Shown: in pieces, positions 15,891-23,018 of the stretch
Layout of the letters: each line of letters opens with the position of its first letter
How positions within the stretch are numbered: position 1 is the stretch's first letter
Notes under the pieces: model-generated
The model's database searches: none
Told to the model about the DNA's origin: nothing
The model's input: the letters and a program-made list of their open reading frames with translations, nothing else
NCBI GenBank assembly: GCA_030615145.1
Contig: JAUWZT010000017.1
Location: forward strand, 1 to 23,018
Direction: 5' to 3'
DNA: 23,018 nt
Origin: Promethearchaeota archaeon
GTDB taxonomy: Archaea; Asgardarchaeota; Lokiarchaeia; Sigyniarchaeales; SOKP01
Translations under genes and position numbers: made by a program

Positions 15891-15924
15891 TAAAATACTC
15901 CTCAAGTAGAATTTTTTTAAATAT

Positions 15925-15938
15925 TTTTATATAAAATA
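15925..15938 (-). promoter_or_regulatory. TATA-like box of the gelsolin gene
   Basis: The minus strand reads TTTATATAAAAATA about 40 bases before the TTG start, leaving room for a leader of about 15 bases carrying the GAGGAG ribosome binding site. Confidence 0.45.
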
Positions 15939-16013
15939 TAAACTCAATGTTTTTAATTACTTGCAAAAAAAACTAAGTCAAGTGATATAATATGTAAATC
16001 GAACTGGGTTCGA

Positions 16014-17393
16014 TTAATAATCTACGAGTGCAAGGTTAATTCGGTTAACGAATTCAGTAATTTGTGTAAGATCAATAGAACAATATGCAATTCGAATTCC
16101 GTTAATGTTATCATTAGGTTTTTCTATGGGAATAACACCTACTTTATATTTTTTTAAAAGGTGATCAGCAAAATCGTTTGCGCGAAATTTCTTAGGGTTT
16201 AGATTTACAAAAACAAAGAAACCTCCTGCGTTTGGATCTACTGAAATATCAGAGTTTTTTATTTTTCTAAGTTCAGCATTAATTTTTTCGTATCTTGCTT
16301 TAAGGAGAGCTTTTACTTTATCTCTTTTTTTAATTAAACCATCTATTCCGACATCCTTAAAAAGATGTATAATTAGGCTTTGATAAAAATGATTAGAATT
16401 TGAAATCGTTGTTCTAATTAAACCAGATAATTTATTATTAATCTCTGTTTTTAAAATATCTAGTTCTTCTTCACTGTTTACCCAGTTTGGTTTTAATCCA
16501 ATCGTAACGAACCCAATGCGTCCGCCGTACATTAGAAATTCCTTAGTTATACCATCTATTTTAATAGGGATTATATCCTCCTCTAAATCGTGTAATTCAT
16601 AAAAAATTGAGCGATTTATTACGTTATTAGAATAGATGTATGGCTCGTAAGCATCGTCAACAAGTACAATAATAGGTTTAGAAATATCTTTTTGAGCTAG
16701 CCTTAAAACATTTATAATTTCCTCAAGTTCTTCCTTTTTAGGGATATATCCCGTAGGGTTATTAGGAAAACCTAAAATAAGAACAATTTTGTCTTGAATT
16801 TTTGAAACTTCGTAAATAGCGTCTTTTAATCCTTGAACATTAAATTTACTCTTAATAAAAAATTCAAAAGATTTAATTTTTGCACCAAGTAGTTTCTCAA
16901 TAATGTTATCGTAGTTTCCCCATCTTTTATTTGTAGAAATAATGTAATCTCCTGAATTAAGGAGCAAACTACAACATAAAAATATTCCATTTGTCAAACC
17001 AGAAGTTATCACTGGCGTTGAAATATAATTTTCAAGTCTATTTAACCTTTCTTTTTCTACGGGTTTATTGATAAGCGATTTTTCAATGATCCAATTCTTC
17101 CAGATTGTTTTTAGATCTTCAAGCCCAGAGATTTTAGGATATGGTACGATCTCATTTATATTAAACTTGGTATAATTCTTAATATCTTCTAAATAACAAG
17201 GAACCCATTCAGAAGTGCCTCCTTCAATAAAATCTTTTTCGTAACCGAAAGCTGACCCAAGCGTACCCATTAATTCTGCTTCCTTTTTTGCTCTACCAGC
17301 CCAATAAAAAACGCCTTGAGGTAAATAAATACGTTTTCCTAGCTCTGATAAAGCTTTATAGAGAGGAGTTTTTTTAATAATTTCAAATTCCAT
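16014..17393 (-). CDS. Class I/II PLP-dependent aminotransferase
   Basis: 459 aa from the ATG at 17393 (a TTG three codons earlier is possible, neither has a ribosome binding site). Fold-type I aminotransferase: Asn212 in NNPTG, Asp246-x-Ala-Tyr249 (DDAYEPY) binding the pyridine ring and phosphate, Schiff-base Lys284 (DGITKEF) and Arg292 eight residues later (GGRIGF), spacing identical to aspartate aminotransferase Lys258/Arg266. The N-terminal segment LMGTLGSAFGYEKDF and the longish helix insert (105-125) resemble the aromatic/alanine-type group within the class, so the amino donor is uncertain. A cytoplasmic metabolic enzyme. Divergent from the 40-residue repeat gene, sharing a 131-base region with a 25-bp tandem duplication. 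Confidence 0.87.
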   Translation of the reverse strand: MEFEIIKKTPLYKALSELGKRIYLPQGVFYWAGRAKKEAELMGTLGSAFGYEKDFIEGGTSEWVPCYLEDIKNYTKFNINEIVPYPKISGLEDLKTIWKNWIIEKSLINKPVEKERLNRLENYISTPVITSGLTNGIFLCCSLLLNSGDYIISTNKRWGNYDNIIEKLLGAKIKSFEFFIKSKFNVQGLKDAIYEVSKIQDKIVLILGFPNNPTGYIPKKEELEEIINVLRLAQKDISKPIIVLVDDAYEPYIYSNNVINRSIFYELHDLEEDIIPIKIDGITKEFLMYGGRIGFVTIGLKPNWVNSEEELDILKTEINNKLSGLIRTTISNSNHFYQSLIIHLFKDVGIDGLIKKRDKVKALLKARYEKINAELRKIKNSDISVDPNAGGFFVFVNLNPKKFRANDFADHLLKKYKVGVIPIEKPNDNINGIRIAYCSIDLTQITEFVNRINLALVDY

Positions 17394-17439
17394 GATTATC
17401 AAATGTAATTATTCATGGAATTTAAGGTTTTAATCTGAT

Positions 17440-17491
17440 TTCACTAGTATTTTATTAAAGAGAATTCACTAGTATTTTATTAAAGAGAATT
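17440..17491. repeat. Perfect 25-bp tandem duplication in a divergent promoter region
   Basis: The unit starts TTCACTAGTATTTTATTAAA and ends GAGAA; copies are 17440-17464 and 17465-17489, with two further matching bases. It lies between the aminotransferase ATG (17393, minus) and the repeat-protein ATG (17525, plus). Each copy holds a TTTATTAAA stretch that resembles a TATA-like element, so the duplication may double a promoter or operator element. Confidence 0.9.
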
Positions 17492-17524
17492 AAAATTTTA
17501 AATAAACTAGAATAATATCTAAAA

Positions 17525-18118
17525 ATGTCTGAAAAAGAAAAAAAAGAAGATATTGAGGAGTCCAAACCAACAGAGAACTTAATATCTAAGGGTTGGAACG
17601 ATTTTGTTTCTAGCATTACAGAAGGATACAATAAATTCCAAAAAAGTATTGAAGAAATCACTAATGTAAATACTGAGTCATGGAATCAAAATCAAGAGAA
17701 GATTAATAAATTCCTTAATGATGCTAAAGAAAACTGGGATGGTACAATAACAGAGTGGGGCACAGAATTTAAAAAAACTCACGAAGATAACAAAGAATTG
17801 TGGGATAACAACTTAGGAAAAATTAATGCGTTTTTCAAAAATACTCAAGAAACTTGGGATAATAAAATAAAAGAATGGACTGCTGATTTAGAGAAAAGAC
17901 AAATCGAGACTAAGGAACAATGGGACGCGAGAAAACAGAAAATTAATCAAGATATAGACAATTGGCAAAAGCAATCGAAAAAAGATTGGCAAAAAAGTCT
18001 AAGTTCATTCCGAAGAGAGATGATTAAGGGCTCCTTCATGTTCTTAATATATATGATTCCAATTTTGATCGTTTTTGTCATTATTATGTATTATATCACT
18101 CAATTCTTGCCGGAATAA
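17525..18118 (+). CDS. Tail-anchored protein with three 40-residue Trp-rich helical repeats
   Basis: 197 aa, family not recognised. After a charged N-terminus, three 40-residue repeats run at 51-90, 91-130 and 131-170. Each has Trp at position 3 (53, 93, 133) and KIN at 9-11 (59, 99, 139). The first two also share Trp at 21 (71, 111) and 28 (78, 118), while the third is divergent there, with Trp147 and Trp155. All are strongly helical, acidic/basic and Asn/Lys/Gln-rich, giving a long amphipathic or coiled helix. Residues about 168-192 are one hydrophobic helix (FMFLIYMIPILIVFVIIMYY) near the C-terminus, preceded by basic residues: a tail anchor with the repeats in the cytoplasm. ATG start, A/T-rich box (TTTTAAATAA) about 25 bases upstream. 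The LysE-type gene follows after 25 bases. Confidence 0.75.
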   Translation: MSEKEKKEDIEESKPTENLISKGWNDFVSSITEGYNKFQKSIEEITNVNTESWNQNQEKINKFLNDAKENWDGTITEWGTEFKKTHEDNKELWDNNLGKINAFFKNTQETWDNKIKEWTADLEKRQIETKEQWDARKQKINQDIDNWQKQSKKDWQKSLSSFRREMIKGSFMFLIYMIPILIVFVIIMYYITQFLPE

Positions 18119-18143
18119 ATTTAATATTGATTTATCCCTTAAT

Positions 18144-18803
18144 ATGATAGAAATTCTCGTCTTTTCTTTCTTAATAGCGTTAACTGGAGCCCTATCTCCA
18201 GGACCCCTTTTGACATTTACTATTTATAGATCGCTTAAGCAAAAAAGGGGTTATTTAGCGGGTATTTATATTATTTTGGGCCACGCTACAATCGAATTCG
18301 TGCTAATCATTGCTTTACTTGCTGGAACATCCTTCTTTTTTCATAATATCGTTTTTCTCATGTTAGTAGGAACTATTGGAGGAATTTTTTTAATAATTTT
18401 CGGAGTAATTGTTATAAGAGATGTATCAAAAACTAATTTTGATGCGACTTTCACTTTCGAGAAGGACAAAGTAAAGGGTTTTAAAGGGAATAGTTTTATT
18501 GGAGGAATTGTCGTTAGTTTATCAAACCCATTTTGGACCTTTTGGTGGGCAGTTATCGGCTTGGGTTTTATGGTAAATTTTAACATCTCCTTTGCAAATC
18601 CACTTGGTATTTTATTGTTTTTTATAGGTCACGAGTTAGGAGATATGATTTGGTACCTACCTATCTCTACTTTCGTCTATTATGGAGGGAAATCTTTAAA
18701 TCCTAAAGTCTATAAATATATTTTGCTCGTTTGCGGTGCGTTCATGATCATTTTTGGTATTTATTTAGTTTTTAATATAATTTTCAATCCACCATCAATT
18801 TAA
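18144..18803 (+). CDS. LysE/RhtB family amino-acid exporter
   Basis: 219 aa from ATG 18144; an open-frame ATG at 18075 would overlap the upstream gene and lacks the family-typical start. The protein begins with a hydrophobic helix and the LysE signature LTGALSPGPLLTFTIYRSLKQKRGYLAG, split here as SPGPLLTFTI and KQKRGYLAG. This is followed by GHATIEFVLIIAL and further helices: about six TMs in all (near 3-24, 38-62, 66-88, 115-137, 148-170, 190-213). The family exports amino acids such as lysine, threonine or homoserine. The substrate cannot be read. It starts 25 bases after the repeat-protein gene on the same strand, so the two are probably co-transcribed. Confidence 0.8.
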   Translation: MIEILVFSFLIALTGALSPGPLLTFTIYRSLKQKRGYLAGIYIILGHATIEFVLIIALLAGTSFFFHNIVFLMLVGTIGGIFLIIFGVIVIRDVSKTNFDATFTFEKDKVKGFKGNSFIGGIVVSLSNPFWTFWWAVIGLGFMVNFNISFANPLGILLFFIGHELGDMIWYLPISTFVYYGGKSLNPKVYKYILLVCGAFMIIFGIYLVFNIIFNPPSI

Positions 18804-19067
18804 ATTCGACTTCTTTTAAGCTTAAAGTAATAGCATTAGGCGCTTTCAGTATCAGACATAAAAAATGTAGAGATATCCTAATATCACTCATATATTAATA
18901 ATAAATAACAACAATCTTCTTACAAATAAGAAAGGAAATTTCGAAATTTATTGGATTAAGAGTAAAAATAATTTAGTTTTAGAAAATTTCAAGAATCTTG
19001 TTATTTCAAATGAAATTAATTTTTGATTATTTAATTTAAAAGAATAATTATCGCCACCAAATGAATT

Positions 19068-19934
19068 ATGAACGAAAAACAAATGATCAACTGTCCTGTG
19101 TGTAAGATGAAATTCATCCCCAGAACATTTTACCCTGAAGAATCTATTTTTTCTACGCACGATGGAAAAAAACAACTATCAGGTTTTAATGGATATATAA
19201 GTTCCAGAACAGTAAAACCCCCAGAAGTAATTCTAAGCTCTTGGATCACTTACTGTCCTAGCTGCAATTACATTTTAAAATTTGTAAAAGAAATTGTAAG
19301 AAAAGAAAAGATAATTTCTAAAAATAAAGAATCAAAAGAAGTTAGAGAAAAATATAACAGTTATTACTTTGGATTCCCTTACGGAGATTATTCACAACAC
19401 CTAAAAGAAATAACTGGGAAAGTTAAAAACAAGATCGAGACCGAGTTAAAAAATTTAAATTTCGAAGTCTGGCAAAATTTATACGCCATTGACGACAATT
19501 TTAAGTTTCTTGTGCGTTTTTTTGCCAATTTAGAGAATTACCTTTCCCAGTCAGGAATGGTAAACGATAAAAACATGTCGAATAAAATAAAAAGGTTAAA
19601 GCTTCCAAAAGACATCGAAATTTCATTAATACAATTAAATAACATCAAAGACGGGATTGTTAAAGGAGACTACGAACTTTCGGGTGACGATGAGGAAAAT
19701 ATAGATAATATCCTCGTTGATTTCGTTTTATTCTTGATTAAAAAACATATAAAACCTTTAATTAGCAAAAAACAACTTGAAGAAGGGTACGAGTTTATTA
19801 AATTTGAAGATTTTGAATTTCAAATAAAAAATTATTTGGGTAATTACTTGTATTCCAATTTCAATAACGATCCCTCTTCTAACAAGCAAATTCGTTTATT
19901 CTTGAATGATTTATTCAAAGAGCTTAAAGTCTAA
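19068..19934 (+). CDS. Zinc-binding protein, DUF2225-like N-terminus
   Basis: 288 aa. Two Cys pairs, Cys9-x2-Cys12 (NCPVCKMKF) and Cys63-x2-Cys66 (YCPSCNYIL), about 50 residues apart, form one zinc site. A D-containing segment between them and PPEVILSSWITYCPSC fit the DUF2225 pattern, in which the first pair is followed by an aromatic/Lys stretch and the second by CGYA-like residues. From about residue 85 on the protein is helical and charged (Lys, Glu, Asn), with no TM segment. Function is unknown; in bacteria DUF2225 proteins are uncharacterised. ATG at 19068; an ATG six codons in (19083) is possible. It converges with the RING/coiled-coil gene, 103 bases apart. Confidence 0.65.
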   Translation: MNEKQMINCPVCKMKFIPRTFYPEESIFSTHDGKKQLSGFNGYISSRTVKPPEVILSSWITYCPSCNYILKFVKEIVRKEKIISKNKESKEVREKYNSYYFGFPYGDYSQHLKEITGKVKNKIETELKNLNFEVWQNLYAIDDNFKFLVRFFANLENYLSQSGMVNDKNMSNKIKRLKLPKDIEISLIQLNNIKDGIVKGDYELSGDDEENIDNILVDFVLFLIKKHIKPLISKKQLEEGYEFIKFEDFEFQIKNYLGNYLYSNFNNDPSSNKQIRLFLNDLFKELKV

Positions 19935-20037
19935 CCTATTTTTTGCTAGTATCAAATTTTAGTGCAGGTTTTTAATGGTTTCTTAGAAAGAAACTGGAAA
20001 AAAATTAGAATAAAAAATTTAACTCTCATGCCAATAT

Positions 20038-22074
20038 TTATTCACTCTCAAATAATCCTATATTAGGGTCTAAAAAAGTGTTCTGGCACATAGGACATGA
20101 ATTATATCTTGAAAGCCAATCCGCAACGCAAAGATAGTGATATGTTGAATTACAGAAAGGGCATGTAATTAATTTATCTTTGGCAAAATTTATGTGTTTA
20201 TGACAAACAGTACATTGAACATTGGATACTGATACACCCTCTCTTATTTTAACCTTATTAGATAGTATTTCTTCTATTTTTGAGAGTTCTACTTGATATA
20301 AACCAAGACTGCTTGTCAATTGATTAATTTTTGAATTAATTTCGGAAACCCTTTCTCTAAGTTCATCTTCAGATAATTTGTTTGCTAAAAAAGACGATAA
20401 AGCAAAATTTAAAGGTAATCCTTCGAAATTCTCGGTTTGTTTAGTGATTTCAGTAATTTCAGCAAATAAAATTGATTCTTGATCAATCAAATCCTTAAAA
20501 CTTTTAAAAATCTTATTCATCAAAACTGTTAATAAGAAAGTGAGCTGTTGCTTCTTACGATTAAAATTATCTTCCCAATATTTGATGATTGAATACATAT
20601 CTATTTTGCTTTCCTTGTAAGTATCCAATTTAATGTAAACTTCTTCTTTGATTTGTTCAATTTTTACTTTATAATTAATTAATAAGTCTTTTATTTCTCT
20701 TAATTGCGGTAATTCTTCTCTAATGATAACAGATGTCTCATCTTCGTATGAATGAATTATTTTATTCACTTCAGCAATTTTTTCGTCAACAAAACTTCTG
20801 ACATCTACTCGTAAGCCCTCATCTTTAATACTATTAAGATAATTTACAAATTCCTCCTTGCGTCGAATAATTTCAGATATAATATTTGCCAGAGTTTTTT
20901 TTAAAGTAGCTGTAATACTCTCATAGGGTTTTAATATCTTATCAAAAGTTAATATCCATGTGTCAATTTCGTCTATTTTTAACGCAAAATCATCCACTTT
21001 CTCATAGTTTGAATTCACGATTTTTACAAATTCCTCGGAGTCATTTACATCATTTATCGCCGCTTGAAATTTCTTATCTATGCCCTTAAAATATAAATCA
21101 ACTACTTTAGGGAGAAATTCGGTGAATTTTTGCTCCATAACGCGGTTTAAATCTAGTTTACCCTGTCCATGTCCAGTTAAATCGTATTGTTTATCTAAAT
21201 CTTCAAGTTCTTGCAAATTTTCTTTTAATTTATCTTTCATTAATGTAATTACAATTGGACGCATTTTGTCTCTTAATCTTTGCACTGACTCTTTCCTTTC
21301 AAGGATGTTTACAAATTCTTCTCCTTCAAATTCTTCGAACATCTTATTTTGATATAATAAATAAATTAGATCACCGTAAGAATCTTTTTTTCCATCTGAT
21401 TTACTTAAAAAAAACTGGTAAAGCTCATCGAAATGAAATTTTAATAAAGTTTCTTTACGAGATTTTATTTTTTTTGTTGCTTTAGCCTCAACTAAACTTT
21501 GTATGTAGATCGTGAGCTCTTGTATTTCTTTCCAATTGTTCAAATCATCTGGAATAAGGTTTAATTTAAAAGATAGGTTTTTTATTTTATTTGCTTCAAT
21601 CCATAACGATATATCGTTTTCGTAATCGTGCTCTATTTTTACTGAAAAATCCTCTAAAAGAAGGATAAAATCGTCAAGGTTATTACTAGACTCCTTACAA
21701 ATTGTTAAGTAATTTTCAATATGTCCTCCATTCTTTACGATTCGCTTCACATTTCTGCCATTTGAGCTTAAGTTTGCTAAATTGCTAGAGATTAGTTTTA
21801 ACTCGTCAATAATTACTGCTTTTAAAGAATAATAATCCTTTTTTGTCTGAGAAAATAAATAATTCTCGCAAAAAGGTTTAATTTCATTAAAATATTCTGT
21901 GAAAGAGTTGAGAACCTCAAGCTTAAATTCAGATTTAAGGAAGTCTTCCATCTCTTGTGATTTTGTTTTATCCGATTTAAGGCTAGAAATAGAATTTTTA
22001 ATACTTAAAATTTCTTCTTTATTATATCCTTTTATTTCTCTATAACTTTCAAATGTGTTACCAAATAGACGCAA
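20038..22074 (-). CDS. Large coiled-coil protein with C-terminal RING-like zinc domain
   Basis: 678 aa. Residues 1-610 are helical and charged with several long coiled-coil stretches, without TM segments. The last 60 residues form a cross-brace-type zinc domain: Cys621-x2-Cys624-x13-Cys638-x2-Cys641-x4-His646-x2-Cys649-x10-Cys660-x2-Cys663 (eight ligands, C4HC3 order), with a conserved Trp653 (ADWLSRYNSCPMC). This looks like a RING or RING-CH/PHD-type domain; if RING-like it could act as an E3 ubiquitin ligase, since some Asgard genomes encode ubiquitin-like proteins, E1, E2 and RING proteins, but none of those partners is in this window. The proteasome beta-type gene is 105 bases upstream on the same strand. 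Start is TTG at 22074 with only a weak GGTG before it. It might alternatively be a scaffold. Confidence 0.75.
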   Translation of the reverse strand: MRLFGNTFESYREIKGYNKEEILSIKNSISSLKSDKTKSQEMEDFLKSEFKLEVLNSFTEYFNEIKPFCENYLFSQTKKDYYSLKAVIIDELKLISSNLANLSSNGRNVKRIVKNGGHIENYLTICKESSNNLDDFILLLEDFSVKIEHDYENDISLWIEANKIKNLSFKLNLIPDDLNNWKEIQELTIYIQSLVEAKATKKIKSRKETLLKFHFDELYQFFLSKSDGKKDSYGDLIYLLYQNKMFEEFEGEEFVNILERKESVQRLRDKMRPIVITLMKDKLKENLQELEDLDKQYDLTGHGQGKLDLNRVMEQKFTEFLPKVVDLYFKGIDKKFQAAINDVNDSEEFVKIVNSNYEKVDDFALKIDEIDTWILTFDKILKPYESITATLKKTLANIISEIIRRKEEFVNYLNSIKDEGLRVDVRSFVDEKIAEVNKIIHSYEDETSVIIREELPQLREIKDLLINYKVKIEQIKEEVYIKLDTYKESKIDMYSIIKYWEDNFNRKKQQLTFLLTVLMNKIFKSFKDLIDQESILFAEITEITKQTENFEGLPLNFALSSFLANKLSEDELRERVSEINSKINQLTSSLGLYQVELSKIEEILSNKVKIREGVSVSNVQCTVCHKHINFAKDKLITCPFCNSTYHYLCVADWLSRYNSCPMCQNTFLDPNIGLFESE

Positions 22075-22179
22075 AGAAAAACACCAAAATAATTAGATTA
22101 ACTAACAAATAAAAAAATATATCATTTAATAAAATTTTTTACAATAATAAGAGAGAAATAACTTAAAAAAAACTCTTTT

Positions 22180-22797
22180 TTATTCCCCTAATTCCTTTAT
22201 CTCAATGAATTTTTCTTCAGTACCATCTTGGGTAATTATTAGTAAATCAATACCATTTCCACTCATAACATCTCTCTTGATTGAATTTCTTATCACCTTT
22301 TCGACGAGCTTTACGCCATCTTCCATAGTCATGTCTGGTTTATATTCCGCTTCCAAAATCCCCATAGAAAGGAGCATACCTGTACCTGTTGCACCATAGT
22401 CCTCTGGAATCAACGACCCAAGCGCGTCTAACGTGTACAATTTTGGTCCATCTTTATCTACTCCCGCAATGATTAAATTTGTATATAAAGGCATCATTTT
22501 TCGAGAATACAACATATTAGAAATCAATTTCGCTACGCTATTTGTGTTAATTCTATCGTGAGCATCTAATTCATATAACACGCTTTGAGCTTTTATCACC
22601 CTAACTAAAAATTGAAAATCACCTATTAAGCCATAAGCTGCCAAGCTAATATGATCTGTAATCTTAAATAATTTTTTTGTGGATTTATTTATTACAGTAT
22701 AACCCCATGTTGCTCTGCGGTCGTTTCCTAACACTACACCATCTTTACACTTGATAGCTACTGCCGTTGCGCCAGGTACCATTATTTGCTGAGACAT
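22180..22797 (-). CDS. psmB: Proteasome beta-type subunit lacking the catalytic Thr1
   Basis: 205 aa. Clear proteasome beta fold: short N-terminal segment, then PGATAVAIKCKDGVVLGNDRRATWG, split here as GATAVAIKCKDGVVL and GNDRRATWG, and the SAAYGLIGD loop equivalent. The C-terminal RDVMSGNGIDLLII matches archaeal beta subunits (Asp166/Ser169 positions). Aligned to archaeal beta (mature start G-T1-T-T-V-G), the residue at Thr1 is Ala10, while Asp26 (position 17) and Lys42 (position 33) are kept. Without Thr1 the subunit should be catalytically dead, as with eukaryotic beta3, 4, 6 and 7 or a non-catalytic archaeal paralogue. It lacks the alpha-subunit N-terminal helix, so it is not an alpha subunit. 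ATG start with AAAGGT 8 bases upstream. Next on the same strand is the RING-like coiled-coil gene. Confidence 0.88.
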   Translation of the reverse strand: MSQQIMVPGATAVAIKCKDGVVLGNDRRATWGYTVINKSTKKLFKITDHISLAAYGLIGDFQFLVRVIKAQSVLYELDAHDRINTNSVAKLISNMLYSRKMMPLYTNLIIAGVDKDGPKLYTLDALGSLIPEDYGATGTGMLLSMGILEAEYKPDMTMEDGVKLVEKVIRNSIKRDVMSGNGIDLLIITQDGTEEKFIEIKELGE

Positions 22798-23018
22798 ATC
22801 ATTTTACCTTTCAAAAACTAATTTTAAGAAATAATAAATTGTTATTGTTAATACTATTAAAAAAGTCAGAATTAATTAAAATTTTCGTTTTAAATTATAA
22901 CTTTCTGTTGAAATCTCCAAAAAATTAAAATTTATTATCCAAGAATTAAAGTTATTATTTTTAATATTTGATTTAGATACATGATCTCTAGATTGAAACT
23001 AATTTTTATTACTTAGGT

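Noticed and set aside
18804..19067. 264-base gap checked for an RNA gene or small coding gene
   Set aside because: A/T-rich with only very short frames and no tRNA-like or strongly paired structure seen by eye.
22798..23018. Window end checked for the start of another gene
   Set aside because: No open frame of useful length on either strand up to the edge; only short A/T-rich frames.

Overview
The window (about 32% G+C by eye, very A/T-rich between genes) looks like the chromosome of an Asgard archaeon, most likely Lokiarchaeota-like. The evidence is a set of eukaryotic-signature-type proteins lying among plainly archaeal genes: an Arf/Rab-type small GTPase with an N-terminal extension, a longin-like protein, a two-repeat gelsolin-domain protein, an EMC3/TMCO1 (DUF106) membrane insertase homologue, a long coiled-coil protein ending in a RING-like zinc domain, and a proteasome beta-type subunit. 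Several starts have archaeal TATA-like boxes about 25-30 bases upstream with almost no leader. Others have GAGG/GGAGG-type ribosome binding sites, often with TTG starts.

Layout. 1-327: no gene seen. 328-3734: three minus-strand genes (small GTPase, LarA-like racemase, nitronate-monooxygenase-like flavoprotein), each with its own TATA-like box. 3901-4749: plus-strand longin-like protein and a small C-terminally anchored protein. 4903-8069: a three-gene operon for FAD-linked glycerol-3-phosphate-type oxidation (GlpA-like with a BFD-like Fe-S domain, a second FAD/NAD oxidoreductase, DUF1667 Fe-S protein). Its last gene is cut by an in-frame TAA, with the conserved C-terminus continuing after it. 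8119-11487: a dual-specificity-type phosphatase, a two-TM protein, a zinc-ribbon protein, a radical SAM protein and the EMC3-like insertase. 11543-13259: GtrA-like membrane protein and an M48 (HtpX-like) metalloprotease of clearly higher G+C. 13535-15890: convergent coiled-coil and gelsolin/zinc-ribbon genes. 16014-18803: a PLP aminotransferase, divergent from a tail-anchored protein built of three 40-residue repeats and a LysE-family exporter, with a perfect 25-bp tandem duplication in the divergent promoter region. 19068-22797: a zinc-binding (DUF2225-like) protein, the RING/coiled-coil protein, and a proteasome beta-type subunit.

The strongest items for a second look are the proteasome beta-type subunit whose catalytic Thr1 position is Ala although Asp17 and Lys33 equivalents remain; the RING-like coiled-coil protein next to it; the interrupted DUF1667 gene; the 40-residue Trp-rich repeat protein; and the closely similar zinc-ribbon tails carried by both the gelsolin protein and a small coiled-coil protein 5 kb away. 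No tRNA, rRNA, CRISPR array or insertion sequence was recognised. All family assignments come from reading motifs, without database searches.
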